Both the position numbers and the translations under genes were made by a program. Of a DNA stretch of 64,000 nucleotides, positions 27,453-36,222 are shown piece after piece. The notes under the pieces were generated by a model. That model saw nothing but the letters and a program-made list of their open reading frames with translations. It was not told the DNA's origin and did not search any database. This DNA is from Maricurvus nonylphenolicus (lineage in GTDB: Bacteria; Pseudomonadota; Gammaproteobacteria; Pseudomonadales; Cellvibrionaceae). The stretch is taken from the NCBI RefSeq assembly GCF_042854845.1, contig NZ_AP031498.1, positions 1,798,001-1,862,000 on the forward strand. The letters run 5' to 3'. Position 1 is the first letter of the stretch. The number at the start of each line of letters is the position of its first letter.

Positions 27453-28373
27453 ATGGAAAAACTTATAAGCCAGTTGATCGCTGATATTGGTAAGGTTCTT
27501 CTCGGTAAGGAGCAACAAATCAAACTGGCACTCACCTGTCTCTTCGCCAGAGGTCACTTGCTTCTTGAGGATCTTCCCGGCATGGGCAAAACCACGCTGG
27601 CCCATGCGCTGGCCAATGTGCTGGGTTTGAGTTACAAGCGTGTGCAATTTACCAGCGACCTGTTGCCAGCCGATATACTTGGTGTTTCGGTATTTGATCG
27701 CACCACTAATCAGTTCAGTTTTCATCCCGGCCCAGTGTTTACCCAAGTGTTATTGGCCGATGAAATTAACCGTACCACGCCAAAATCCCAGAGTGCTCTT
27801 CTGGAAGCCATGGCGGAATATCAAGTTACCGTAGACGGTGAAACCCGCGAGTTGCCGCAGCCGTTTTTTGTTATTGCCACTCAGAACCCCATTACCCAGT
27901 CCGGTACCTTCCCTTTACCAGAATCCCAGTTAGACCGTTTTTTAATGCGTATCGAACTGGGCTACCCCGATCGTCATGCGGAGCTGGAGATCTATAAAGG
28001 CAATGACCCCAGTCGCGGCTTGGGGGATTTAAAGGCGCGAGTAACGACAGAGCAGTTACTGCAAATTCAAAATGCCGTAGAGAAGGTGTCTGCCAGTGAC
28101 GGATTGCTGGATTATCTACAGCGTATCGTGGCGTTTACCCGCACGGAAAAAGATTTCTCGTTGGGCATTTCACCCCGTGGCGCACTGGCGCTGCTGCGCT
28201 GTGCCAAAACATGGGCGCTGATTCACGGTCGCAAGCATGTGATTCCGGAAGATATTCAGGCGGTGATGCCTTCGGTGATTGCCCACCGGGTACGGGATGC
28301 CGCCAATTATACCGACCAAAGTGGTTATGCGTTGGTGGAACGCATCCTTAATGAAGTGGATGTGGTGAGCTAA
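27453..28373 (+). CDS. MoxR-family AAA+ ATPase
   Basis: A 306-residue MoxR ATPase. Walker A is LLEDLPGMGKTTLAHALA and Walker B is QVLLADEINRTTPKSQSALLEAM. The pore/sensor region VIATQNPITQSGTFPLPESQLDRFLMRI is the MoxR signature. MoxR proteins act as chaperones for partner proteins, often with DUF58 and transglutaminase-like proteins, exactly the next two genes. The set forms a tight operon (2-base gap, then a 4-base overlap). Confidence 0.95.
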   Translation: MEKLISQLIADIGKVLLGKEQQIKLALTCLFARGHLLLEDLPGMGKTTLAHALANVLGLSYKRVQFTSDLLPADILGVSVFDRTTNQFSFHPGPVFTQVLLADEINRTTPKSQSALLEAMAEYQVTVDGETRELPQPFFVIATQNPITQSGTFPLPESQLDRFLMRIELGYPDRHAELEIYKGNDPSRGLGDLKARVTTEQLLQIQNAVEKVSASDGLLDYLQRIVAFTRTEKDFSLGISPRGALALLRCAKTWALIHGRKHVIPEDIQAVMPSVIAHRVRDAANYTDQSGYALVERILNEVDVVS

Positions 28374-28375
28374 AG

Positions 28376-29389
28376 GTGGCAGTCACTGATCGAATCAGCG
28401 ACTTCTATAGGCAGCGTTTTTGGCGTTGGGTAAGCCGGCGATTACAGCCACAGCGTAAGGTTACGCTGGATAATAAAAAGCTGTTTATTTTTCCCTCCAA
28501 AGCGGGTTTTGGCTTTCTGGGTTTTGCTGCCTTGCTATGGCTGGTGGGCACCAATTATGAAAACAACCTGATCCTTGGTTTGGCTTTTACGTTGACGGCA
28601 TTATTTGTTGTCACCATCTTGCATACTTTCAGCAATTTATCGGGTTTGCAGCTGGAGTTTGTCTCTTCATCCTCCGTTTTTTTGGGGGATGATGGTGAAG
28701 TGGAATTACTATTACAGCGTCCCATGCAAAAAGGAGGAAAGTCCCAAGGCTACGAGAATATTCTCGTGGGTTTTCCTACCGGGGGGCAAACTATCACTGA
28801 TCTGATTGAGGATGATCAGGTTCGTATTAAAGCCTTTGTGCCTACTTGCCAGCGCGGATGGTTTAACCCTGGACGTTTATTGGTGGAATCCCGATTCCCG
28901 TTTGGCATTATCCGTTGTTGGACCTGGCTGGATATGGATATGCAAATTTTGGTTTATCCACAGCCCTTGGCAGCTGGAAAACCTCCGCCATCAGAAGTTA
29001 GTGGTGATGAGGGGGAATTTCACTGTGAGCACGGAGCAGAGGATTTCTACGGCTTTAAAAGCTATCAGCCCGGTGAATCGCTCAAGCAAATAGCCTGGAA
29101 ACAATACGCCCGCGGTGGTGATCTCTATACCAAGGAATATGCAACCCATCGCGACCAGCATTTATGGTTGGATTGGGATTCTCTTGAAGGTATGGGGCGT
29201 GAAGAACGCTTATCCCGTTTGTGTTTTTGGGTCCTGGAAATCAGTAAAACCCAGCAAGAATATGGCTTGCGTTTACCGGGAGTAGAGATAGTTCCTGGCA
29301 CAGGTTTACCGCACAAGCAGGCGGTATTAAAAGCCTTGGCATTGTTCGAATGCCAGCATGCGCCAATGATAAAGGTGGCGCGTCCATGA
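28376..29389 (+). CDS. DUF58 domain protein of the MoxR operon
   Basis: A 337-residue protein with two N-terminal membrane helices (about residues 40-75: AGFGFLGFAALLWLVG and LALGLAFTLTALFVV-like), followed by a DUF58 domain. The DUF58 hallmark is visible at DFYGFKSYQPGESLKQIAWKQYARGGDLYTKEY. DUF58 proteins resemble von Willebrand A folds and pair with MoxR ATPases. It starts at GTG 28376, two bases after the moxR stop, and overlaps the next gene by ATGA. Confidence 0.9.
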   Translation: MAVTDRISDFYRQRFWRWVSRRLQPQRKVTLDNKKLFIFPSKAGFGFLGFAALLWLVGTNYENNLILGLAFTLTALFVVTILHTFSNLSGLQLEFVSSSSVFLGDDGEVELLLQRPMQKGGKSQGYENILVGFPTGGQTITDLIEDDQVRIKAFVPTCQRGWFNPGRLLVESRFPFGIIRCWTWLDMDMQILVYPQPLAAGKPPPSEVSGDEGEFHCEHGAEDFYGFKSYQPGESLKQIAWKQYARGGDLYTKEYATHRDQHLWLDWDSLEGMGREERLSRLCFWVLEISKTQQEYGLRLPGVEIVPGTGLPHKQAVLKALALFECQHAPMIKVARP

Positions 29390-31386
29390 GTCATTATCTG
29401 TTACCGCGAAACAGCTTGCTGTGGCTGCTGGGTGCACAAACCGCTGCCATAGCCCCCTTGGTTCCACATTTACCCGCATTTATTTGGGCGGCCTGGGCTG
29501 CCGTTATGTTGTGGCGTTTGCAGGTGTTTCGTGGTCGCTGGGATTTTCCAAAGGCACCCTTGAAAGTGGTGTTAGTCATATTCTTTTCGGCAGCACTTTA
29601 TCTTAATTACGGTAATTTCAAGGGTATGGAGCCGATGGTGGCTTTATTGGTCAGTGCCTGTTTACTAAAATTACTGGAAATTCGTGTCTATCGTGATTTA
29701 TTGCTGGTGGTCTATCTCAGCTACTTTTTAGTCGCTACCCAGTTTCTCTTTTCGCAGTCTATGTTAACGGCTCTCTATGGGGGGCTGTGTCTGTGGATGG
29801 TAACGGCAACCTTGTTGGTTGTGCATCAACCTTCAGGGCATACGGCCCCATTCCGAAGCGTACGCTTGACGGGGCGTATGTTGTTGCACTGTATTCCTCT
29901 GATGTTGTTGATGTTTATTATTATGCCCCGGCTGGGTAGTTTCTGGGCTATGCCCAATTTGCAGCATGCTACCAAAACCGGTGTTAGTGATTCCATGGCG
30001 CCAGGGGATTTTGCCAATTTGACCCGTTCCGGGGATGTTGCATTTCGGGTTACCTTTGAAGGCGAGCCGCCGCCAACAAAAAAACTCTATTGGCGTGGTT
30101 TAGTTTTTTCGGATTTTGATGGCAGGCAATGGCGTCAGGCTGATCCAGATGATTATTTTGATGGTGAGGTGGTGAGCTGGTTTGATAAGCGAGAGCCTGG
30201 TTGGAAAGGATTAATTGAAAACAGCGGTGAAGCTCTGGCTTATTCTGTCATTATGGAACCCTCCCACCAACCTTGGCTATACGCTTTGCCAAGTGCAGTC
30301 GCTGTGGAGCCGGAAATAGGGTTAGCTCGGGATTTCCGCCTGGTTAAACAAGGTAATGTCACGCAACGAATCCAGTACCAGGTTAAGAGTTATTTGGATT
30401 ACCAGCTGGAAGTTGATCCTTTACCGCAATGGCGCTTGCGTCGAGAATTACAGTTGCCAGACGGTTTCAATCCTCAAGCGCGTGCTACCGCACAACAGTG
30501 GTACCAGGAGTCGGGTTCGCCCCAGGCATACCTGCAGCGTGTTTTAGGATTCTATAATCAGTCGTTTACTTATACCTTGCAGCCGCCACTGCTGGGTGAG
30601 CATTCGGTCGATGAGTTTTTGTTTGGCAGTCAGCGCGGTTTCTGTGAGCACTTTTCCAGCAGCTTTGTGTTTATGATGCGAGCTGCCGGAATACCCGCTC
30701 GCGTGGTGGTTGGTTACCAAGGCGGGGAATACAATGAGCTGGAAAACTACCTGATAGTTCACCAATACGATGCCCATGCCTGGGCTGAAGTCTGGCTCGA
30801 AGGGCGTGGCTGGTTGAGGGTAGATCCTACGGCAGCTGTAGCGCCTCAGCGTATTGAAAGTGGCTTGGATACCGCTTTGCCAGTTGCTGAAGTCTTTTCA
30901 CTGCAGCGTTATCGACAGAATCCGTTTTTAAATCGCTTGCGCCTAGAGTTGGATGCGCTGAATTATCGCTGGCATCGTTCGGTGCTTGGTTACGATTCAC
31001 AAAAGCAAGCCGAGACTCTGAGGAATATTCTGGGAGAGGTTACCCCTCAACGCTTGGTGATGTTTGTTGCCTTGGTCGGTGGCGGCATACTCCTATTGGT
31101 GGCCTTGCACCTGTACTGGCAGCGCCGCCCCCAACCCCAAGACCCCGCCATTAACGCCTACCGACGCTTTACCGACAAACTGGCGCGCCGACAATTCCCG
31201 CGCCAGCTGGGTGAGGCGCCAAGGGATTATATCCAACGCTTAGGTGAATCTGATTTGGTGGCACAAAAGCCTGAGCTGCTGGAGCAGGCCCAAGCCATCA
31301 CCGCACTGTTTGAGCAGATTTACTACCAGGATCGACGAGTTCTGCTGGGGCGCCTAAAAAGCCAAGTTCGCAGCTTTTCACCATAA
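29386..31386 (+). CDS. TgpA-like membrane transglutaminase
   Basis: A 666-residue protein: a cluster of membrane helices (about residues 10-190), a periplasmic region with a DUF3488-like part, and a transglutaminase core. The catalytic triad is visible as Cys in GFCEHFSSSFVFMMRAAGIP, His in DAHAWAEVWLEGRGW and Asp in LRVDPTAAV. A further helix (VMFVALVGGGILLLVALHLY) and a C-terminal DUF4129-like cytoplasmic tail follow. TgpA is an essential cell-surface transglutaminase in Pseudomonas. ATG 29386 overlaps the upstream stop; an earlier in-frame ATG at 29350 lies inside DUF58. Confidence 0.92.
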   Translation: MSHYLLPRNSLLWLLGAQTAAIAPLVPHLPAFIWAAWAAVMLWRLQVFRGRWDFPKAPLKVVLVIFFSAALYLNYGNFKGMEPMVALLVSACLLKLLEIRVYRDLLLVVYLSYFLVATQFLFSQSMLTALYGGLCLWMVTATLLVVHQPSGHTAPFRSVRLTGRMLLHCIPLMLLMFIIMPRLGSFWAMPNLQHATKTGVSDSMAPGDFANLTRSGDVAFRVTFEGEPPPTKKLYWRGLVFSDFDGRQWRQADPDDYFDGEVVSWFDKREPGWKGLIENSGEALAYSVIMEPSHQPWLYALPSAVAVEPEIGLARDFRLVKQGNVTQRIQYQVKSYLDYQLEVDPLPQWRLRRELQLPDGFNPQARATAQQWYQESGSPQAYLQRVLGFYNQSFTYTLQPPLLGEHSVDEFLFGSQRGFCEHFSSSFVFMMRAAGIPARVVVGYQGGEYNELENYLIVHQYDAHAWAEVWLEGRGWLRVDPTAAVAPQRIESGLDTALPVAEVFSLQRYRQNPFLNRLRLELDALNYRWHRSVLGYDSQKQAETLRNILGEVTPQRLVMFVALVGGGILLLVALHLYWQRRPQPQDPAINAYRRFTDKLARRQFPRQLGEAPRDYIQRLGESDLVAQKPELLEQAQAITALFEQIYYQDRRVLLGRLKSQVRSFSP

Positions 31387-31503
31387 TATCTAGCGGGTCT
31401 CTCTGAGGGCTTTCTATTCTCCCTTAATTTGCATAAAAACCTTAATAAAATCAGGGGGATAGCTCCTGGGGCTTGAGAGTTGACTCCGGAAAATGCACAA
31501 TAT

Positions 31504-31519
31504 TGGCGTTTATCTTGCC
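31504..31519 (+). promoter_or_regulatory. Sigma-54-like promoter upstream of the ammonium transporter
   Basis: TTGGCGTTTATCTTGCCT carries GG and GC exactly ten bases apart, the -24/-12 spacing required for sigma-54. It lies about 165 bases before the amt start, in a 298-bp gap that otherwise shows nothing clear. NtrC-activated sigma-54 promoters are usual for amtB. No convincing NtrC site was recognised. Confidence 0.5.
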
Positions 31520-31684
31520 TGAAAGTGGTGCTTTAGTTGTAAGTCTTTGATTTATAAGGCGCTATTTTTGGGCTTTATTGTGGTTGTTGTCTTTGTATGG
31601 GGCGTATTTGTCTATTTAAGGAAAGTAACCACGGCATAGCACGAGAAAACAGTCAGAGCCTAGAGCAATTAGAGTGAAAATATA

Positions 31685-32992
31685 ATGAAACTAACAAAAA
31701 AATTAGTGGGGACAGGGGCAGCGATTGCCTCGGCAATGATGGTCGCTCCAGGCGCCATGGCCGAAGGATTGGATGGGGCTAATACGGCGTGGATCTTAAC
31801 CGCTACCGCGCTGGTATTGTTTATGACCTTACCGGGTCTGTCACTGTTCTACGGTGGCTTGGTACGTAGCAAAAACGTACTGTCAGTCTTGATGCAGTGT
31901 TTTGCCATCGCTTGTGTGGCTTCTCTGTTGTGGCTGATTGCCGGTTACAGTCTGGCCTTCAGTGAAGGCAACGATTTTATCGGTGGTCTTAGCAACGCCT
32001 TCTTTGCCAATGTAGGGCGTGACACCTTATCCGGTGATATCCCAGAGTCCCTGTTTGGCATTTTCCAGATGACCTTTGCGATCATTACCCCAGCGCTGAT
32101 TGTGGGTGCCTTCGCAGAGCGTATGAAGTTCTCCTCCATGTTGCTTTTCAGTGCTTTCTGGCTGTTGGCAGTCTACGTACCGGTATGTCACTGGGTATGG
32201 GGCGGTGGCTGGTTGGGCCAAATGGGCCTGCTGGACTTCGCCGGTGGTACCGTTGTCCACGTCACCTGTGGTGTAGGTGCACTGGTAGCTGCGTTGGTTA
32301 TCGGTAACCGTAACGGTTTCCCAACTACCGCTATGCCTCCACACAATATGACCATGACTGTTATGGGTGCAGGTATGCTGTGGGTTGGCTGGTTCGGCTT
32401 TAACGCCGGTAGTGCCCTGGCAGCCAATGGCGATGCGGCTATGGCCATGCTGGTGACTCACATTTCTGCAGCTGCAGGCTCTCTGTCCTGGATGGCGATG
32501 GAATGGATCAAGTTCCGCAAGCCAAGCGTTCTGGGTATCGTAACCGGTATGGTTGCTGGTCTGGGTACTATTACCCCGTGTTCCGGTTTCGTAGGCCCTG
32601 CGGGTGCGCTGGTGATTGGTCTGTCTGCAGGTATCATCTGCTTCTTCGCAACTCAGATTATCAAGCGCAAGCTGCAAATCGATGATTCTTTGGATGTATT
32701 CCCTGTGCACGGTGTGGGCGGCATTATCGGTACCCTGTTTGCCGGTATCTTTGCCTCTACTGAGCTGGGTATTTTCAGTGGTTACGGTTTTGCCGACGGC
32801 ATCAACTCTATCGGTGAGCAGTTCACTGTTCAGGCTATCGGCGTAGGTGCCACTTTGGTTTACACCGCAGTTGTTACCTATGTGTTGCTGAAGCTGGTCG
32901 GTGTTATGACTGGCGGGATTCGCGTAAGTAAAGAAGACGAGACTGCTGGACTGGATATCGTTTTGCACGAAGAGTCTGGTTACAAGCTGTAA
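31685..32992 (+). CDS. amtB: Ammonium transporter
   Basis: A 435-residue Amt/Rh channel that conducts ammonia across the inner membrane. It has a cleavable-looking N-terminal signal (to about residue 26, APGAMAEG) and eleven predicted helices. The family signature FAGGTVVHVTCGVGALVAAL carries the first pore histidine, and LDVFPVHGVGGIIGTLFAGIF carries the second. FYGGLVRSKNVLSVLMQ is the conserved first-helix exit. A glnK gene, normally adjacent, is absent from both sides. Confidence 0.96.
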   Translation: MKLTKKLVGTGAAIASAMMVAPGAMAEGLDGANTAWILTATALVLFMTLPGLSLFYGGLVRSKNVLSVLMQCFAIACVASLLWLIAGYSLAFSEGNDFIGGLSNAFFANVGRDTLSGDIPESLFGIFQMTFAIITPALIVGAFAERMKFSSMLLFSAFWLLAVYVPVCHWVWGGGWLGQMGLLDFAGGTVVHVTCGVGALVAALVIGNRNGFPTTAMPPHNMTMTVMGAGMLWVGWFGFNAGSALAANGDAAMAMLVTHISAAAGSLSWMAMEWIKFRKPSVLGIVTGMVAGLGTITPCSGFVGPAGALVIGLSAGIICFFATQIIKRKLQIDDSLDVFPVHGVGGIIGTLFAGIFASTELGIFSGYGFADGINSIGEQFTVQAIGVGATLVYTAVVTYVLLKLVGVMTGGIRVSKEDETAGLDIVLHEESGYKL

Positions 32993-33020
32993 GTTTTCAG
33001 TTTTATTGAAGACTAGAAAA

Positions 33021-33050
33021 GGGCTGCCTTGATAGGGCAGCCCTTTTTTT
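33021..33050 (+). terminator. Rho-independent terminator after amtB
   Basis: GGGCTGCC, short loop, GGGCAGCCC followed by seven T. Strong. Confidence 0.92.
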
Positions 33051-33077
33051 GTGCTGCAATTTTGTGGTTCTAAATTC

Positions 33078-33241
33078 GGAGGCAGCCGGGGGGAGCTTCT
33101 CTTCGCGGCCATAAGCGGCAGGAAAAAGTCAGCGCTACGTAAACTCCCTGGCGGTCAAACAACCTCCGCGACTACCCTGACTTTTTCCTGCCGCTTAAGC
33201 GATGGCCTGATTGCTACGAGAAGCTCCCCCCGACTGCCTCC
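33078..33241 (+). repeat. Palindromic element family A, copy 2
   Basis: A 164-bp copy of the element at 16925, same orientation. The outer arms read GGAGGCAGCCGGGGGGAGCT and AGCTCCCCCCGACTGCCTCC. Several stem bases differ from copy 1, but most differences are matched on the other arm. The inner stem pairs AAGCGGCAGGAAAAAGTCAG with CTGACTTTTTCCTGCCGCTT, again with both sides changed together relative to copy 1. It is flanked by GTTCTAAATTC on the left and CCTTTGTGC on the right, shared in part with copy 3. It lies 27 bases after the amtB terminator. Confidence 0.92.
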
Positions 33242-33317
33242 TCCCTTTGTGCCAATCCCATCTTTCCCTCATTTAGTTTGTGTTGATACCCAATTCGCTT
33301 AATTTTTATTGAAGGTA

Positions 33318-33492
33318 GGTTTACCCAAGGGGCGGTGGTGCCAGCGACCAATCAGGCTGCGTTTAAGACTTGTCCTGAGGCGGGAGTGTTTACGAGGACT
33401 GTCTGAGCGTTTTTGTAGCGAGTTCCGCAGTGCGAGCGCCTCAGGACAAGTCTTGCAGCCGGGAGCAGGTACCACCGCCCCTTGGGTGAACC
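33318..33492 (+). repeat. Palindromic element family B, copy 1
   Basis: A 175-bp imperfect palindrome unrelated in sequence to family A. The outer stem is 33318-33339 paired with 33471-33492 (one mismatch). A long inner stem pairs AAGACTTGTCCTGAGGCG (33365-33382) with its exact complement at 33437-33454, extended by GGCTGC/GCAGCC across a GTTT bulge. The apical loop holds ACGAGGACTGTCTGAGCG, conserved in copy 2. It lies 76 bases after A copy 2, within the 749-bp gap between amtB and the TonB receptor gene. That gap also holds the two operator-like sites at 33538 and 33561. Confidence 0.92.
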
Positions 33493-33537
33493 GGGGCCTA
33501 CAACGATCTAGGCGTTACTATATGTCAACCGCAAAGT

Positions 33538-33576
33538 CCCTACAGAGGTTAGGCCCAAAACCCAACCAAGGTTAGG
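33538..33576 (+). promoter_or_regulatory. Two operator-like sites upstream of the TonB receptor gene
   Basis: Site O1 is CCCTACAGAGGTTAGG (33538-33553). Site O2 is CCCAACCAAGGTTAGG (33561-33576). Their starts are 23 bases apart. O2 shares an extended match with the site upstream of the molybdoenzyme operon (AAAACCCAACCAA before and GCCAAA after). The same 16-bp pattern recurs at 36138, 45069, 53414 and 54457. Confidence 0.55.
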
Positions 33577-33741
33577 TATCTGCCAAACCTCGTCTTCCTA
33601 TAATCGAATCGTCGAACTGGCTAGGTGCGTCTTTCTCAGACGTAGTATCACAACCCTATCGATAAATGATTATTCCAGTCCCGCATAACAACAATTAAGG
33701 CGGGGTAAAAACAATGGAAACACTGAAGAGAGTGGCTGACG

Positions 33742-36066
33742 ATGAAAAAAACCATACAACACACCAAGCTGGCCCTGGCGGTTAGTGCAATTACGTTTAC
33801 AGCAGGGCAGGCTTATGCGCAGGAAGAATTCGCCCTGGAAGAGATTGTCGTAACCGCGCAAAAGCGTGCAGAAAGCATGCAGGAAGTGCCTGTGGCTGTA
33901 TCAGCAATTGGTTCCAATGATATTGAAGCCCTGGGTTGGGATAAGCCGCAGGACGTAGCCGCTCAAGTGCCCAATATGCAGATGAGTGCGCCTTTGGGTG
34001 ATGCGCAGCCGTTGTTTGCGATTCGCGGTGTATCCATGATTGATTACACGCCTTCCGCCTCCAGCCCTGTTGGTGTGTACGCCGATGAAGCCTATATTGG
34101 TTCGAGTTATCTGCATGGTTTATCCATGTTTGATATGGAACGTATCGAAGTTTTACGTGGTCCACAGGGTACTTTGTACGGTAAAAATACCACCGGCGGT
34201 GCTATTAATTTGATTTCACGTACGCCGGATCTCGATGGTGTCACCACAGGTTTTGTGACAGGTGGTGTGGGTAATCATGGAATGAATATGAGTTCCGGAG
34301 CTATTGAGTCCCCGTTAATTGATGGCAAGCTGGCCGCACGTTTTGCTTATACCTACAAAAAAGATGACGGCATCTGGGATAACAGTAATGGTCCCGATAT
34401 GGGCCAAACCGATTACCGTGCGGCGCGTTTAACCCTGAACTACCAACCGACTGATGATTTAAATGCGGTACTGAAAATCACCCATGGTAAGAGCACGCCA
34501 CGTGCCGCGGTTAACCGTGCGGAAGGCACTAATGGCGGTTCGAACTATGCCGGTACCAACGGTGTAGATTTCGGTGAAGGTTCTATCAACAAGGTTGGTA
34601 AGAGTGAAACCGAAATGACCGGTATGAACTTGAAGGTCAGCTACGAGATGGAGCAGTTCAGTCTGGTATCGGTAACGTCTTATTACGATGGTGATTACCT
34701 GGCTGAAACCGATGTGGATGGTACATCTGCTCCTCTCGCGGGTATTGACTGGAAATCGGATACCAAAGCCTATGCGCAGGATCTTCGTATAGTGTCGGAT
34801 TTTGACGGTGACTTTAACTTTATTGCCGGTTTGTATTACGGCCATGAAGATATCAATACACACGTCTTGCACGATGAGTTTTATTTCCCGGGTATGACCA
34901 ATATCCCGGCAGGTTCTCCAGTGAATGCACTGCAGTTCCTTGGGCAGGTGGATCGCACCATGGATGTCACCAAAGAGTCCATGGCACTTTACTCTCACTT
35001 CACTTATGACATCAATGAGAACCTCGGTTTAACCGTAGGCCTGCGTTATACCGAAGATGAATCTACTCGCGATCAGATTCGTTACTGTCGTATCAATGGT
35101 ATCGATCCTGGCTTCGGGCCTCTGGCTGGGCAGCCAACAGAAGGTTGTTGGTTGCCGGGTAATACCACAGGCTTGGATTCACCCATTAACCCAGCCACTT
35201 TCCAGTGGACCCATTCCAATGGTTTAACTAATGCTTCCGGTGAAGAGCTGACCGAAACCGAGCGTGAATTCACCGGGACTATCTCGCTGGATTATCAATT
35301 AACGGAAGATGTCATGACTTACGTGAGTTATTCTCGCGGCTTCCGTGCCGGTCAGTTTAACAACGGCTTGGTGTATACCGCTGATACCCCGGCATATGCT
35401 GACCCTGAATTTGTTGATGCCTATGAGCTGGGCTTTAAAGGTGAGTTCTTCGACAGCCGTATGCGCTTGAATGGTTCATTGTTCTACTACGATTATGCCG
35501 ATCAGCAGTTTGTAAACCAGGTGGGTGTTTCAGCCAACTTGGAAAATGCTGGTGGTGTAGATATCTACGGTTTAGAACTCGAACTGTTAGCCATGCCTAC
35601 CGAAAACCTGACTATTCAGGCGGGCCTGGGTTTGCTGGATAGTGAGTACAATGAATTGGATTTGTATTCCGGTGCGGCACAAGCCAGTGTAGACCTGAAG
35701 GGCAATGAGCCTGTGTCTTCTCCGGATGTTAACTTCAATATTGCTCTGGACTATGAGTTTGCTGTTACCGATGGTATTTACGGTAAGTTCCATATTGATG
35801 GTAACTACCTGGATGATCAGTGGTTCAGTGCCTTTAACGATAAGGAAGGTTTTGAAGAGATTAAGCAGGACGCCTACTGGTTGTGGAATGCCCGTACTAC
35901 CTTTACCGATGAGAGTGAGCGTTATGCGCTTTCCCTGTGGGTGCAAAACATCGCCGATAAGGAATACGACGTTTACGGTATTAACCTGCAAGGTGGCTTC
36001 GGCTTTAACTACTTTATGGAAGGTCGTCCACGCAGCTACGGGGTAGATCTGACTTACCGTTTCTAA
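33742..36066 (+). CDS. TonB-dependent outer-membrane receptor
   Basis: A 774-residue receptor: signal peptide (to about residue 26, GQAYAQ), TonB box region EEIVVTAQKR (about 33-42), plug domain (about 45-160, with FAIRGV and the plug end RIEVLRGPQGTLYGKNTTGGAIN), and a 22-strand-type barrel ending in RPRSYGVDLTYRF with a terminal Phe. This VVTAQKR type is abundant in marine and xenobiotic-degrading proteobacteria and often imports hydrophobic or aromatic molecules rather than siderophores. It has its own terminator and is separate from, but adjacent to, the molybdoenzyme operon. Two operator-like sites lie about 165 bases upstream. The substrate is unknown; co-import of the molybdoenzyme substrate is inference. 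Confidence 0.93.
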   Translation: MKKTIQHTKLALAVSAITFTAGQAYAQEEFALEEIVVTAQKRAESMQEVPVAVSAIGSNDIEALGWDKPQDVAAQVPNMQMSAPLGDAQPLFAIRGVSMIDYTPSASSPVGVYADEAYIGSSYLHGLSMFDMERIEVLRGPQGTLYGKNTTGGAINLISRTPDLDGVTTGFVTGGVGNHGMNMSSGAIESPLIDGKLAARFAYTYKKDDGIWDNSNGPDMGQTDYRAARLTLNYQPTDDLNAVLKITHGKSTPRAAVNRAEGTNGGSNYAGTNGVDFGEGSINKVGKSETEMTGMNLKVSYEMEQFSLVSVTSYYDGDYLAETDVDGTSAPLAGIDWKSDTKAYAQDLRIVSDFDGDFNFIAGLYYGHEDINTHVLHDEFYFPGMTNIPAGSPVNALQFLGQVDRTMDVTKESMALYSHFTYDINENLGLTVGLRYTEDESTRDQIRYCRINGIDPGFGPLAGQPTEGCWLPGNTTGLDSPINPATFQWTHSNGLTNASGEELTETEREFTGTISLDYQLTEDVMTYVSYSRGFRAGQFNNGLVYTADTPAYADPEFVDAYELGFKGEFFDSRMRLNGSLFYYDYADQQFVNQVGVSANLENAGGVDIYGLELELLAMPTENLTIQAGLGLLDSEYNELDLYSGAAQASVDLKGNEPVSSPDVNFNIALDYEFAVTDGIYGKFHIDGNYLDDQWFSAFNDKEGFEEIKQDAYWLWNARTTFTDESERYALSLWVQNIADKEYDVYGINLQGGFGFNYFMEGRPRSYGVDLTYRF

Positions 36067-36095
36067 ATCCAGCTCTATAAGCGTTAAACGCTATA

Positions 36096-36130
36096 AGCCC
36101 CGTATGCATTGTGCATACGGGGCTTTTTTA
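36096..36130 (+). terminator. Rho-independent terminator after the TonB receptor gene
   Basis: AGCCCCGTATGC, loop ATTGT, GCATACGGGGCT followed by six T. A perfect 12-bp stem. Confidence 0.93.
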
Positions 36131-36137
36131 TGAAAAA

Positions 36138-36153
36138 CCCAACCAAAGCTAGG
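36138..36153 (+). promoter_or_regulatory. Operator-like site upstream of the molybdoenzyme operon
   Basis: CCCAACCAAAGCTAGG, ending 69 bases before the alpha-subunit start and just after the preceding terminator. It matches site O2 at 33561 over more than 16 bases, and is very close to the site before the amidase at 53414 (CCTAACCAAAGCAGGG). Confidence 0.55.
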
Positions 36154-36222
36154 CGCCGCCAAAACCCCTAAACCCTACACTGGAGTGAACATTGATTTAG
36201 AGAATCAGAGCGAGAGAGCTTT

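Noticed and set aside
33078..33492. Integron attC sites or a chromosomal cassette array
   Set aside because: The palindromes lack the RYYYAAC/GTTRRRY core sites and paired R/L boxes, no integrase is encoded, and the bracketed segment is a multi-gene operon with its own promoters.
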